DNA of 64,000 bases from Streptomyces jeddahensis (GCF_001642995.1 NZ_LOHS01000096.1:1-64000); one strand, 5' to 3'; numbered from the stretch's first letter, positions 25,639 to 34,343 are shown. Notes: generated by a model not told the origin, from the sequence alone. Numbers and translations: made by a program.

Positions 25639-27459
25639 GTGTCCCGTGCCGTGCCCAGATCCCGCGCGTCCCTGACCCCGTCCCGGTCCCGTTCCCGGGC
25701 GCCCCTCGCCTTGGCCGTCAGCGCAGCCCTGGCCGCCCCGCTCGCACTCACGGCGCCTGCGGCCGCAAGCGCGACAGGCCAGTACACCGTCACGCCACTG
25801 AAGTTCACGGTGCAGGCCGGAGGGCGCACCTGCACCATCGACGCCGACCTGTACCGGCCTGCCGGGGTGGACGGCAGCCACACGGCGCCTGCCGTCCTCG
25901 CCACCAACGGCTTCGGCGGCAGCAAGTCGGACGGCTCGACGGACGCGATCGGCAAGGCGTTCGCGGCCCGCGGGTATGTCGGTCTCGTCTACTCCGGGCT
26001 CGGCTTCGGCAACTCCGGCTGCCTGGTCTCGCTCGACGACCCCCGCATCGACGGCCAGGCCGCCTCGCAGCTCGTCGACTTCCTCGCGGGCAAGCGAGCC
26101 GCGGACGACGGGACGAAGGCCGACTACGTCACCCAGGACGGCAGCGGCGACCCGCGCGTCGGCATGGTCGGCGGCTCCTACGGCGGCGCGATCCAGATGG
26201 CGACCGCCGCCGTGGACCACCGCGTCGACGCCCTCGTCCCGCTGATCACCTGGAACGACCTGGCGTACTCGCTCGACCCGAACAACGCGGTGGGCGCGGC
26301 CGGCGTTCCCGGGGCGTTCAAGTGGCAGTGGACGAACGGCTTCTACGCCATCGGGGAAGGGCAGCCGCTGCTCGCCCCCAGCCTCGATCCCTCCCGGATC
26401 AACTCCCTCACCTGCCTGCACTTCGTCAGCGAGGCCTGCGAGACGGTCCGCACGCTCAACTCCGGCAGCTATCCCGCCGACAGGACGCGGCAGTTGCTCG
26501 CATACGCCCGCAGCGTGTCACCCGTCTCGTATCTGAACCAGGTCAAGGCCCCGACGCTGCTCGTCCAGGGCCAGGCCGACAGCCTCTTCAACCTCAACGA
26601 GGCCGAGGCGACGTACCGCACACTCAAGGCGAACGGCGTCGCCACCAAGATGATCTGGCAGTCCTGGGGCCACAGCGGCGGCCTCACCGACCCGGCCTCA
26701 GGTGAACTCAACCTGAGCCAGGGGAACTTGGAGACGAGTTACGTCGGCAGGCGCATCCTCGCGTGGTTCGACCGCTATCTGCACCACAAGAAGGACGTCG
26801 ACACCGGACCGGCTCTCGCCTACTACCGCGACTGGATCGACGACCCCGGCACCACGTACGGCACGGCGTCCCAGGTGCCTGCACTGAACCGGACGCTGTA
26901 TCTGTCGGGTGACGGCAAGCTCGTCGACGACCGCAGCAAGGTCGCGCGCGGCAGCCGCGTCTACGCCAACCTGCTGACGCCCACGAGCCACTCCGAGAGC
27001 TCCTTGGCCGGAGTCATCGGCGTGAGCGACCCGGACCCGTACGACATCAAGGGCACCTACCTCGGCTGGACCAGCGAACCGCTCACGGAGCCCGTCGACG
27101 TCGTAGGCGCGCCCAGGGCCGCCCTCAGGGTCGTCTCACCCGCGGCCGAACGTGTGCAGGACTCGGGCGACGCGGCGGACAAGCTCGTCCTCTTCGCCAA
27201 GCTGTACGACGTCGCGCCCGACGGTACGAAGACGCTGGTGCACCGTCTCGTCGCGCCGGTGCGGGTCCCGGACGTCACGAGGAGCTTCACGGTGACCCTG
27301 CCGGGCATCGTGCACCGTTACGAGGAGGGGCACCGCCTCGAGTTCGTCATCGCGGCGAGCGACGACGCGTACTTCGGCAACAGGGGCATCAAGCCGGTCA
27401 CGGTGAGGAGCTCGCCGGAGGACACGGGCGTCCTCAGGCTGCCGGTCGTCCGGGGCTGA
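25639..27459 (+). CDS. Secreted CocE/NonD hydrolase (X-Pro dipeptidyl-peptidase-like)
   Basis: 606 residues. GTG 25639 has GGAGG just upstream and opens a long Arg-rich signal peptide with ALAVSAALAAPLALTAPAAASA. The hydrolase core has the nucleophile Ser in VGGSYGGAIQ, Asp in LLVQGQADSLF and His in WGHSGG; a C-terminal jelly-roll (SEPLTEPVDVVGAPRAAL onward) is typical of the X-Pro dipeptidyl peptidase/cocaine esterase group. Probably an extracellular peptidase or esterase. A hairpin terminator follows. Confidence 0.9.
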   Translation: MSRAVPRSRASLTPSRSRSRAPLALAVSAALAAPLALTAPAAASATGQYTVTPLKFTVQAGGRTCTIDADLYRPAGVDGSHTAPAVLATNGFGGSKSDGSTDAIGKAFAARGYVGLVYSGLGFGNSGCLVSLDDPRIDGQAASQLVDFLAGKRAADDGTKADYVTQDGSGDPRVGMVGGSYGGAIQMATAAVDHRVDALVPLITWNDLAYSLDPNNAVGAAGVPGAFKWQWTNGFYAIGEGQPLLAPSLDPSRINSLTCLHFVSEACETVRTLNSGSYPADRTRQLLAYARSVSPVSYLNQVKAPTLLVQGQADSLFNLNEAEATYRTLKANGVATKMIWQSWGHSGGLTDPASGELNLSQGNLETSYVGRRILAWFDRYLHHKKDVDTGPALAYYRDWIDDPGTTYGTASQVPALNRTLYLSGDGKLVDDRSKVARGSRVYANLLTPTSHSESSLAGVIGVSDPDPYDIKGTYLGWTSEPLTEPVDVVGAPRAALRVVSPAAERVQDSGDAADKLVLFAKLYDVAPDGTKTLVHRLVAPVRVPDVTRSFTVTLPGIVHRYEEGHRLEFVIAASDDAYFGNRGIKPVTVRSSPEDTGVLRLPVVRG

Positions 27460-27477
27460 CGTCGTCCGTACGGGGCA

Positions 27478-27526
27478 CGCGCCCCAAAGGGGCGCGGGGC
27501 TGTGACATATGCGGCTCCGCCGCGTG
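27478..27526. terminator. Terminator within a common Streptomyces repeat
   Basis: CGCGCCCC-AAA-GGGGCGCG (27478-27496) forms an 8-bp stem. It continues into ATATGCGGCTCCGCCGCGTGG (in parts), a second small hairpin, shared with 38774-38796. This composite sequence recurs after genes in many Streptomyces. Confidence 0.8.
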
Positions 27527-27661
27527 GGCGCGACCAGCCACGATGGTGCCGCAGACGAGCACGATGACGGCCCTCTTCCTCAGCAGGCGCCGCTGAGCCT
27601 CGGTCTCAGCGGGCGCCCGTGAGGCTCCGCCCCTGTGAGGCTCAGCGAGCGCCGATGGGCC

Positions 27662-28270
27662 TCAGGACGCGCCGACGACCGCGTCGGCCGCCCCGTGCCC
27701 GTCGCTCACGTAGCGCAGGACCGGTTCGAGCCTGATGGTCCGGGAGTGGCCGCTCGGTGTGAGGCGGACCGTGGACAGGGCCGGTACGTCGACATGCCAG
27801 AAGGCACGTGCCGGTGCGCCCTGAGCGTGGAGGAGAAGGGCCCGGACGGCGGCTTCTTCGACGATGGCCAGCGCGTGGCCCGTGTCGGGTTCCATGCCGT
27901 TCAGCCAGTTCGCCGTCCGGCGGCACAGGCCCCGTATGGACTCGCCTCCGTGGGGCACGGCATCCGGGTCGGTGAGCCATGCGTGGTACCCGTAGGGGTC
28001 GTCGGCGACGACGTCGCCGACGGTGCGGCCGGTCCACTCTCCGTAGTCGAGGCCGCGCAGCGCGGGCTCGACGGTGGTCTCCAGACCGAGGGCGTCGGCA
28101 AGCTGCGCGCAGCGGGCCGACGGCGCACGGACGGCCGGTGAGTACAGGGGGAGCGCCCGGGCGGCGCCTGCCTCGAGCAGGGCACGCTCGTTCAAAGCGC
28201 CGTCGCCGAAGACCGCATCCCTCGCGGCGTCCCAGGTGCTCGCACACAGAAGTACCAGGTGAACCGCCAT
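27662..28270 (-). CDS. Histidine-phosphatase-like protein lacking the RHG motif
   Basis: 202 residues with the phosphoglycerate mutase-like fold: APSARCAQLADALGL, ALRGLDYGEWTGRTV (containing the conserved Glu region) and HGGESIRGL. At the N-terminus, where active members carry R-H-G, this protein has LLCASTWDA, so the phosphate-accepting histidine is missing. ATG 28270 has the very strong site GGAAGGAGG. Either a pseudoenzyme or a divergent subgroup; in other streptomycetes a similar 'CA[AS]T' type occurs beside cobalt uptake genes, none of which are seen here. Confidence 0.75.
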   Translation of the reverse strand: MAVHLVLLCASTWDAARDAVFGDGALNERALLEAGAARALPLYSPAVRAPSARCAQLADALGLETTVEPALRGLDYGEWTGRTVGDVVADDPYGYHAWLTDPDAVPHGGESIRGLCRRTANWLNGMEPDTGHALAIVEEAAVRALLLHAQGAPARAFWHVDVPALSTVRLTPSGHSRTIRLEPVLRYVSDGHGAADAVVGAS

Positions 28271-28527
28271 ATGACCGACCTCCTTCCCAGCCCGGCACGG
28301 TGCCGGGTGGTCGGGGCGGGGCCGCCTGCCCGGGCGGCGGGGCGTCGTCCCGGACGGCACGGCCCTTGATGCGTCGTGCGTCATGTCCTCAAGGGTCCGC
28401 GAAACATGTGGCTTCAACCATCCGGCAAGTGTCCGGAACCGCCCCCGCCGACTGGCCGGTCCGGCCCCGCCGGGCGGCCGGACCGGGGTGTCGGGCAGCC
28501 GCGGAGCGGCCCCCCGCGTGGTACGAA

Positions 28528-28543
28528 TCGGACAGTGGTCCGA
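28528..28543. promoter_or_regulatory. Inverted repeat upstream of the response regulator
   Basis: TCGGAC-AGTG-GTCCGA, perfect 6-bp arms, 18 nt before the GTG start. A plausible self-regulation site for the NarL-type regulator. The rest of the 290-bp divergent gap shows no other clear signal. Confidence 0.4.
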
Positions 28544-28560
28544 CGGCGACTGGAGCACAC

Positions 28561-29226
28561 GTGATCCGGGTAGTGGTGGTCGACGACGAGGCCCTGATCC
28601 GTACGGGCTTCCAGCACATCCTCGACGCGGCGGACGACATCGAGGTCGTCGCGGCGGTGCCCGGCGGCCAGGCCGTGGCGACGGTGCGGGAGACGCACCC
28701 CGACGTCGTGCTGCTGGACATCAGGATGCCGGACGTGGACGGGCTTACCGTCCTGACCGACCTTCGTTGCCTTCCCGAGCCGCCGGTGGTGGCCATGCTC
28801 ACGACCTTCGACATGGACGAGTACGTGGAGACGGCACTCCGCACGGGCGCCGCCGGGTTCCTGCTCAAGGACACCGACCCCGAGGAGCTGCCGTTCCTGG
28901 TCCGCGCCCTCGCCGACGGCGGCACCGTACTGTCGTCCAAGGTCACCCGGACGGTCGTGGACGGCTATCTGGGGGCGGGCAGCCAGGAGACCGCGGCCCG
29001 GGGCCTCGACCAGCTGACCGACCGCGAACGGGACGTCCTCGTCCTCATCGCCGAGGGGCTGTCCAACACGGACATCGCCACCCGGATGCACCTGAGCACC
29101 GGCACGGTCAAGGACCATGTGAGCGCCATCCTCACGAAGCTGGAGGTCGGCGGCCGCGTGCAGGCGGCCCTGCTCGCCGAACGGGCCGGCCTCCTCAAGC
29201 CGCCGCGGGACGAGGAGACGGGATGA
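28561..29226 (+). CDS. NarL/LuxR-family response regulator
   Basis: 221 residues. Receiver domain (1-120) with the acidic pair DD at 8-9, phosphoacceptor Asp53 in LLDIRMPDVDG and Lys in FLLKDTD. C-terminal LuxR-type helix-turn-helix: LTDRERDVLVLIAEGLSNTD then IATRMHLSTGTVKDHVS. GTG 28561. Its TGA overlaps the ATG of the sensor kinase (ATGA), so the two are a cognate pair. Target genes unknown. Confidence 0.93.
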   Translation: MIRVVVVDDEALIRTGFQHILDAADDIEVVAAVPGGQAVATVRETHPDVVLLDIRMPDVDGLTVLTDLRCLPEPPVVAMLTTFDMDEYVETALRTGAAGFLLKDTDPEELPFLVRALADGGTVLSSKVTRTVVDGYLGAGSQETAARGLDQLTDRERDVLVLIAEGLSNTDIATRMHLSTGTVKDHVSAILTKLEVGGRVQAALLAERAGLLKPPRDEETG

Positions 29227-30326
29227 TCCCGCGCCGGCTGACCGCCCCGCTGCTGGACGCAACGCTCGTCGCCGCGGCGCTGGGCGACGTGTGGGTCAAC
29301 GTCGACCCTGCCGCGTCGCTGCGCATGAGCTGCGCCCTCACCGCCGCCTCCGCGCTGCTGCTGCGCCGGCGCCTGCCGCTGCTGACCTTTCTGCTCACGC
29401 TGCCCGCCGTCATGCTCTCCGACGCCATCTTCGCCGCGCTGGCGGCGCTGTTCACGCTCGCCTCGCTCAGCCGAAGCCGCATCCTGCTGGCCGTGTGCGC
29501 CCTGGCGTTCACGTTCGGCGATATGACCTCGTGGCCGTCGCCGCGCCTCGACCTCTTCCACCCGCCGACTCTGATCACCCTGGGCTACACACTGGCGACG
29601 GCGGCGGCGCCCGTGTTCCTGGGCCAGCTCGTCCAGGTCCGGCGCGACCTGTCGCTGAGGCTGGCCGAGATCTCCGAGGCCCGCGACCACGAGCGGCTGC
29701 TGACCGCCCAGGCCGTGCTCGCCAAGGAGCGCGCGCAGCTCGCCCGGGAAATGCACGACGTGGTCTCCCACCAGGTGAGCCTGATCGCGGTGCGGGCCGG
29801 GGCGCTCCAGGTCGGTACGCGGGACGCGGAGGCCAAGCAGGCGGCGGCGACGATCCGGCGGCTGAGCGTGCAGACCCTGGACGAGCTGCGGCACATGGTC
29901 AGCGTCCTGCGCGACTCGGGGGGCCGCCTGACGGAGCTGACTCCGCAGCCGTCCCTCGCCGATCTCCAGCGGCTGGTCGACAGCAGCGGCATCGAGGCCG
30001 AGCTGGTGACGGACCTGCCCGGCAGCCTTCCGCCGACCGTTCAGCGCGCCATCTACCGCACCGTCCAGGAAGCGCTGACCAACGTGCGCAAGCACGCCCC
30101 CGGCGCCACCGCGACGGTCCGTATCGCCCACGAGGGCGGCGCCGTCCGCGTCACCGTCGCCAACACCGCACCGACCAGGCCCCCTCTTCCCCTGCCCAGC
30201 TCGCGCTACGGCCTGGTGGGCTTGCGGCAGCGCGCCGCCCTCCTCGGCGGCACCGTCACCTCGGGACCGACGCCTGAGGGCGGCTACGAGCTCCGCCTGG
30301 AACTGCCGGCCGACGGCACGACGTGA
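29223..30326 (+). CDS. Two-component sensor histidine kinase (HisKA_3)
   Basis: 367 residues. Residues 1-135 hold about five hydrophobic helices with almost no external loop, implying a membrane or intracellular signal. A linker helix precedes the phosphoacceptor His178 in REMHDVVSHQVSLIA. The ATPase domain has the N box in TVQEALTNVRKHAPG and the glycine region SRYGLVGLRQR. Partner of the response regulator directly upstream. Signal unknown. Confidence 0.92.
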   Translation: MIPRRLTAPLLDATLVAAALGDVWVNVDPAASLRMSCALTAASALLLRRRLPLLTFLLTLPAVMLSDAIFAALAALFTLASLSRSRILLAVCALAFTFGDMTSWPSPRLDLFHPPTLITLGYTLATAAAPVFLGQLVQVRRDLSLRLAEISEARDHERLLTAQAVLAKERAQLAREMHDVVSHQVSLIAVRAGALQVGTRDAEAKQAAATIRRLSVQTLDELRHMVSVLRDSGGRLTELTPQPSLADLQRLVDSSGIEAELVTDLPGSLPPTVQRAIYRTVQEALTNVRKHAPGATATVRIAHEGGAVRVTVANTAPTRPPLPLPSSRYGLVGLRQRAALLGGTVTSGPTPEGGYELRLELPADGTT

Positions 30327-30356
30327 CCGGGCGCGGGGGCCGCCGGGGGCCGCGGG

Positions 30357-30402
30357 GCAGCCCGGCGACGAGGGGCCCTTCTCAGTGATGTCGCCGGGCT
30401 GC
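30357..30402. terminator. Bidirectional terminator
   Basis: GCAGCCCGGCGAC (30357-30369) and GTCGCCGGGCTGC (30390-30402), perfect 13-bp arms with a 20-nt loop, between the convergent kinase and aldo/keto reductase genes. Confidence 0.85.
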
Positions 30403-30416
30403 TGCGCGTGCGGCTG

Positions 30417-31400
30417 TCAGGCGTAGAAGTTGCGCTGCCACCTGTGCTTGGCCAGTACCGCGAGCTGGTCGGCGGTGAGCGGGCGCCCGTCGCTCAGGGC
30501 CGTGTTGCGCTCGACGTTGCGAACGGTCCGCATGCCCGGGATGACGGTGGAGACCGCCGGCGAACTCAGCACGAACCGCAGCGCGTACTCGGCGATCTCG
30601 TCGGGGGCGATGCCGAGGTCGGCGACGATCGCGGCCACCCGCTGTTCGACCTGCGCCGGCCGGTCGTCGCGGAAGTAGTGGTTGCGCCAGTCGCCCTCGG
30701 GGAACGTCGTGCCGGCGGTGATACGGCCGGTGAGACCGCCCTCGTCCAGCGCCACCCGCACGATGACACCGACGCCGTGCTCCTCGCAGGCGGGCAGCAG
30801 TGCGTCGGCGGGCGCCTGGTCGAAGATGTTGTAGATGACCTGCACGCTGTCCACGGCGCCGCTGCGTACGAGCGCGAGCGCGTTGTCGGGCTGGTGGTCG
30901 TTGATGGAGACGCCGAACAGGCCGATCTTCCCCTCCTGCTTCAGTTCGGCGATCGTCTCCAGCCAGTCGCCGCGGCCGACCCACTCATCGCTCCAGACGT
31001 GGAACTGCAGGACGTCGAAGTGGTCCAGACCGCTCGCGCGCAGACTGGTCTCCAGGCTTGCGCGGATGTGCTCGCCCGGGAACATCTCGGCCGGGTCCAG
31101 TCCGTCGGGCGCCGGCCAGATGCCGTTCTTCGGCGGCACCTTGGTCGCGACCCGCACCTCGTCGCCGGCCCGCTCGCGGACGACGCGGCCGACGATGCGC
31201 TCGCTTTCGCCGTAACCGCGGGCGGTGTCGATGAAGTTCACGCCGAGGTCGATGGCGCGGTGCAGCGCGCGCACGGACTCGTCCTCCGTGGCACCCACCC
31301 AACTGGACTCGCCGATACCCCACGCGCCGTAACCGATCTCGGACACGGACAGTCCACTGCGTCCCAGCTCGCGATAGCGCACCGTCATCCTCCACGTCAT
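30417..31400 (-). CDS. Aldo/keto reductase
   Basis: NADPH-dependent TIM-barrel oxidoreductase. The start is uncertain: ATG 31400 (MTWRMTVRY, 327 aa) has a weak site, and ATG 31388 lies directly against GTGGAGG, too close to use it. Family motifs: GRSGLSVSEIGYGAWGIG, the catalytic Asp/Tyr in FIDTARGYGESERIVG, Lys in VATKVPP, His in LQFHVWS, and the C-terminal cofactor loop VSTVIPGMRTVRNVERN. Substrate unknown; general carbonyl detoxification likely. Confidence 0.88.
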   Translation of the reverse strand: MTWRMTVRYRELGRSGLSVSEIGYGAWGIGESSWVGATEDESVRALHRAIDLGVNFIDTARGYGESERIVGRVVRERAGDEVRVATKVPPKNGIWPAPDGLDPAEMFPGEHIRASLETSLRASGLDHFDVLQFHVWSDEWVGRGDWLETIAELKQEGKIGLFGVSINDHQPDNALALVRSGAVDSVQVIYNIFDQAPADALLPACEEHGVGVIVRVALDEGGLTGRITAGTTFPEGDWRNHYFRDDRPAQVEQRVAAIVADLGIAPDEIAEYALRFVLSSPAVSTVIPGMRTVRNVERNTALSDGRPLTADQLAVLAKHRWQRNFYA

Positions 31401-31605
31401 GTTCTCGTCGTCCCGGCCGAGCCGGGGCTTCCGGCAGGAAGCGCGTCGACGATAGGCGACGCGGGCGGCCGGGGCACAGGGGTTTTGCGACGGCGCCCGC
31501 GACGGGGCCCCGCGCCCCTGGCTGGGCGCATCGTGAGTACCTCGCGTCGGCCTGGGCACCCGGGAGCCGCATGTACACCCGACCGTTCGGAAGGGGGCGG
31601 TCGCC

Positions 31606-31782
31606 GTGACCAGGCCCTACGATCCGCACGATCCGGGAGTCGATCCGGAGGACGAGGGCATCCCCGAGCCGCTCGGCGACGAGGAACCCGAGCTCGACGC
31701 GGACACGGAAGCAGGGTCCGAGGACGAGCCCGCGGTGCGGATCAAGATCGACGAGGACGTCGAGGACGACCGGTTGATGTGA
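31606..31782 (+). CDS. Small acidic protein
   Basis: 58 residues starting at GTG 31606 with GGAAGGGGG about 8 nt upstream: MTRPYDPHDPGVDPEDEGIP onward, ending EDVEDDRLM. About 40% Asp/Glu, no Cys, no hydrophobic core, so probably disordered. Codon use is typical of the genome (G/C in third position throughout). Its stop is 10 nt from the convergent VOC gene. No family recognised. Confidence 0.6.
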   Translation: MTRPYDPHDPGVDPEDEGIPEPLGDEEPELDADTEAGSEDEPAVRIKIDEDVEDDRLM

Positions 31783-31792
31783 CGGTCCCCGG

Positions 31793-32146
31793 CTACATCA
31801 CGGTGCGCCGGTCCACGTACTCGAAGACCGCCCCGTCCGGGTGCAGGGCCAGCAGATTGCGGCCCGCCGGGGTGGGGAGCGGGCCGGCGAGGATGCGGGC
31901 GCCCGAGGAGGTCAGCACGTCGCGGGCCTCGTCGACGTCCTCCACGGCGATGGTCGCCGAAACCTTCCGCAGCACCTCGAGCTCGTGCTCGGGGCCGCTC
32001 ATCAGCAGGAAGCAGCCGACCGCGGCGACCGACACGCCGCCACGCTCGAAGCGGAGCGCTCTGCTGCCCGCTATCCGCTCATAGAAGGGGACCGAGGCCT
32101 CCAGGTCCTCGACGCAGATGCGAAGCGTCGTTCCGAGGATCTCCAT
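31793..32146 (-). CDS. VOC/glyoxalase-family protein
   Basis: 117 residues with the betaalphabetabetabeta pattern duplicated: TLRICVEDLEASVPFYERIAG and ATIAVEDVDEARDVLTSSGARIL, ending HPDGAVFEYVDR, the typical dioxygenase/bleomycin-resistance-like terminus with a conserved Glu. Metal ligand set not complete enough to name a reaction. Convergent with the small acidic gene. Confidence 0.8.
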   Translation of the reverse strand: MEILGTTLRICVEDLEASVPFYERIAGSRALRFERGGVSVAAVGCFLLMSGPEHELEVLRKVSATIAVEDVDEARDVLTSSGARILAGPLPTPAGRNLLALHPDGAVFEYVDRRTVM

Positions 32147-32295
32147 ACAGGCGAGCCTAGTTGGGACCGGCCGGTGACGAGATCGATTCGGATGATCCTC
32201 CTCCGGCCGGCCCTAGTGGGCGGCACCGTCCCGGCTCAGGAGCCGGTCATCGCCACGCGCCCCGGGGCACCCGGCGGGCCGGCGTTACACGCGGT

Positions 32296-32317
32296 GGCGC
32301 CCGGGTACCCGGGCGCC
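32296..32317. promoter_or_regulatory. Perfect 22-bp palindrome abutting an ATG
   Basis: GGCGCCCGGGT followed by its exact complement, ending one base before ATG 32318. It contains GGGTAC (32303-32308); with GCGTT at 32282-32286, 16 nt away, it could be a SigB-type promoter of a nearly leaderless transcript, or the hairpin could block ribosome entry. Confidence 0.45.
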
Positions 32318-32827
32318 ATGAATCGCCTGGATCATCTGGAACACCTGGACAAGGGCCTGGTCGACGAGCTCGCCCAGGTCGCCCGCGAGACCGTGCGGGA
32401 CGAACTGCGCGAGCAGAGCAGGAAGCGGCGCCGCACGGCCGCGCTGTACGCGGCGTCCGGGGCCGCGGCGCTGTACGCGGGTGCCGCCGTCGCACTGGCC
32501 GTCGGGCTCGCCCTGGCCCTCGCCCTGCCCGGCTGGGCGGCCGCCCTGATCACGGCTGCGCTGCTGGCCGTTGCCGCCGTCGTGCTGCGGAACACGGCAC
32601 GGCCCTCGGCCACCCGGCCCACGCCCGAGCGCATCGCCGAAGCCCGGCGGGCCGGTGAGACGCCCGGCACCTCCTCACGTATGCACGCCACCGCCATGCC
32701 GGTGGTACCGCCCACGGGTGGCACGGGTGCGCCCCCGGTGCCGCCGATACCGCCCGCCGCTCCCGACGTGCCGCCGTCCCCGGGCAGCGGTGCGACCGGG
32801 CCCGAGGCTCCGCACCACCGGGCCTAG
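32318..32827 (+). CDS. Small membrane protein, phage-holin/DUF1469-like
   Basis: 169 residues. A charged N-terminal helix (LDHLEHLDKGLVDELAQVAR) precedes two transmembrane helices (about residues 42-70 and 72-92), then a Pro-rich C-terminal tail (VPPIPPAAPDVPPSPGSG). This is the layout of Actinobacteria holin-superfamily III/putative Actinobacterial holin-X proteins. No visible ribosome site; the start adjoins a palindrome. Followed after 45 nt by the SDR gene. Confidence 0.7.
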   Translation: MNRLDHLEHLDKGLVDELAQVARETVRDELREQSRKRRRTAALYAASGAAALYAGAAVALAVGLALALALPGWAAALITAALLAVAAVVLRNTARPSATRPTPERIAEARRAGETPGTSSRMHATAMPVVPPTGGTGAPPVPPIPPAAPDVPPSPGSGATGPEAPHHRA

Positions 32828-32872
32828 AGAGCCACGAGGTTCAGCGAGTGATCGAGCGATGAGGGGCGGCGA

Positions 32873-33946
32873 GTGATGAGGCTCCGCAGCCGCAGGACCG
32901 TCGTGGTGACCGGCGCCAGCGCGGGCATCGGCCGGGCCGCCGCATGCGCCTTCGCCGCCCGGGGCGACCGTGTCGCTCTGCTGGCCCGCGGCCGCGACGG
33001 GCTCGCCGCGGCCGCCGACGAGGTGCAGCGCGGCGGCGGTGAAGCGCTCGTCGTGCCCGTCGACATGGCGGACCCCAAAGCCGTCGAGGACGCCGCGGAG
33101 CAGGTGGAGGAGACGCTGGGGCCGATCGACGTCTGGGTCAACAACGCGTTCGCCGGCGTGTTCGCGCCGTTCATGGAGATCAGCGCCGACGAGTTCCGCC
33201 GGGTCACTGACGTGACGTATCTGGGGTACGTGTCGGGCACACGGGCGGCCCTGCGCCACATGCTGCCGCGCGACCACGGCACGATCGTCCAGGTCGGCTC
33301 GGCGCTCGCCTACCGCGGCATCCCGCTGCAGACCGCGTACTGCGGCGCCAAGCACGCCATCCAGGGCTTCAACGAGTCACTGCGCTGTGAACTGCTGCAC
33401 CAGGGGAGCAGGGTGCGCACGACGATGGTGCAGCTGCCTGCGGTCAACACGCCCCAGTTCGACTGGGTCCTGGACAGGCTGCCGCGCCGGGCGCGGCCCG
33501 TCGCCCCCGTCTATCAGCCCGAAGTGGCCGCCCGCGCCATCGTCCACGCGGCCGGGCACCCGCGGCGCCGCGAGTACTGGGTGGGTGGCTCCACCGCCGC
33601 CGCCCTCGTCGCGAACGCGCTCGCACCCGGCCTGCTCGACCGCTATCTGGCACGGACCGGCTACGACGCACAGCAGTCTCCGGACCTGCCGCCGCCCGAA
33701 ACGGCCAACCTGTGGGCGCCGGCGGATGGGCCGCACGGCCACGACTACGGTGCGCATGGGCGGTTCGACCGGGAGGCGCTCCCGGGCGGCCCGCAGGAGT
33801 GGCTGTCCCGTAACCGGGGGCGCGTGGGTGTGGGGCTCACCGTCGGTGCGGCGGTACTGGCGGGGCGTCGGCTCGTGGTTCTGGTGCGGACCGTGGCCGG
33901 TTGTGCCCACCCGTTCCGCCCTGCGGAACGCCTGCCCACAACCTAG
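32873..33946 (+). CDS. Short-chain dehydrogenase/reductase with membrane anchor
   Basis: 357 residues from GTG 32873 (ATG 32876 equally possible; GAGGGG upstream). Rossmann motif TGASAGIGR (13-21), NNAFAG for NNAG, catalytic Ser143, Tyr156 and Lys160 (YCGAK). The extra C-terminal 130 residues include a hydrophobic helix (VGVGLTVGAAVLAGRRLVVL). The last about 15 residues (CAHPFRPAERLPTT) are encoded by a copy of the interspersed palindromic repeat, which also provides context for the stop. Substrate unknown. Confidence 0.88.
   Translation: MMRLRSRRTVVVTGASAGIGRAAACAFAARGDRVALLARGRDGLAAAADEVQRGGGEALVVPVDMADPKAVEDAAEQVEETLGPIDVWVNNAFAGVFAPFMEISADEFRRVTDVTYLGYVSGTRAALRHMLPRDHGTIVQVGSALAYRGIPLQTAYCGAKHAIQGFNESLRCELLHQGSRVRTTMVQLPAVNTPQFDWVLDRLPRRARPVAPVYQPEVAARAIVHAAGHPRRREYWVGGSTAAALVANALAPGLLDRYLARTGYDAQQSPDLPPPETANLWAPADGPHGHDYGAHGRFDREALPGGPQEWLSRNRGRVGVGLTVGAAVLAGRRLVVLVRTVAGCAHPFRPAERLPTT
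33900..33942. repeat. Interspersed palindromic repeat, copy 4, inside the SDR 3' end
   Basis: Arms GTTGTGCCCAC ... with inner GTTCCGC/GCGGAAC perfectly paired. It lies at the junction of two convergent genes and is translated as the SDR tail; the stop codons of both genes share CTAG at 33943-33946. Confidence 0.9.
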
Positions 33947-34245
33947 CTGAACCTGAACAGCACTCTGGTGATGTCCTCCGGTTCGGCCGTCACCGGGCGG
34001 CCGAAGTGCTCCGTGAGCGCGGGGGCGAGGGCGTACAGCCGGATGCGCTCCTCAGGCTCGTACGCGGGGAAGCGTGCCCACCCCTGGTCCGCCAGGTCCT
34101 GGGCCAGCAGCGGCAGGATGTTGGCCCGGGCCCGGCGCTCCTCGTCGGGTGTGAGCGGCGTGCGGCGGAAGTCGTCGTCGGGCGTGAGCGGCGCCGGGGC
34201 GTCGTCGTCCGGCAGCAGGCGTACGTTGCGCAGGTCGCGTACCAA
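33943..34245 (-). CDS. Hypothetical protein
   Basis: 100 residues: MVRDLRNVRLLPDDDAPAPL, then two similar segments (PLTPDDDF, PLTPDEERR), then a helical part LPLLAQDLADQGWARFPAYEPEERIRLYALAPALTEHF in pieces, ending RVLFRFS. Start ATG or alternative start at 34245; stop TAG overlaps the SDR stop. No family recognised; coding-like codon use supports a real gene. Confidence 0.6.
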   Translation of the reverse strand: MVRDLRNVRLLPDDDAPAPLTPDDDFRRTPLTPDEERRARANILPLLAQDLADQGWARFPAYEPEERIRLYALAPALTEHFGRPVTAEPEDITRVLFRFS

Positions 34246-34343
34246 GGTGACTCCGGTCGTCGCAGGGTGAGGGCCGCCGTCATCCTGTCAGGCGGCGGCA
34301 CCCAGCGGAGAGCGTGGGGCAGGACCGAGGGACAGAGGGACAC

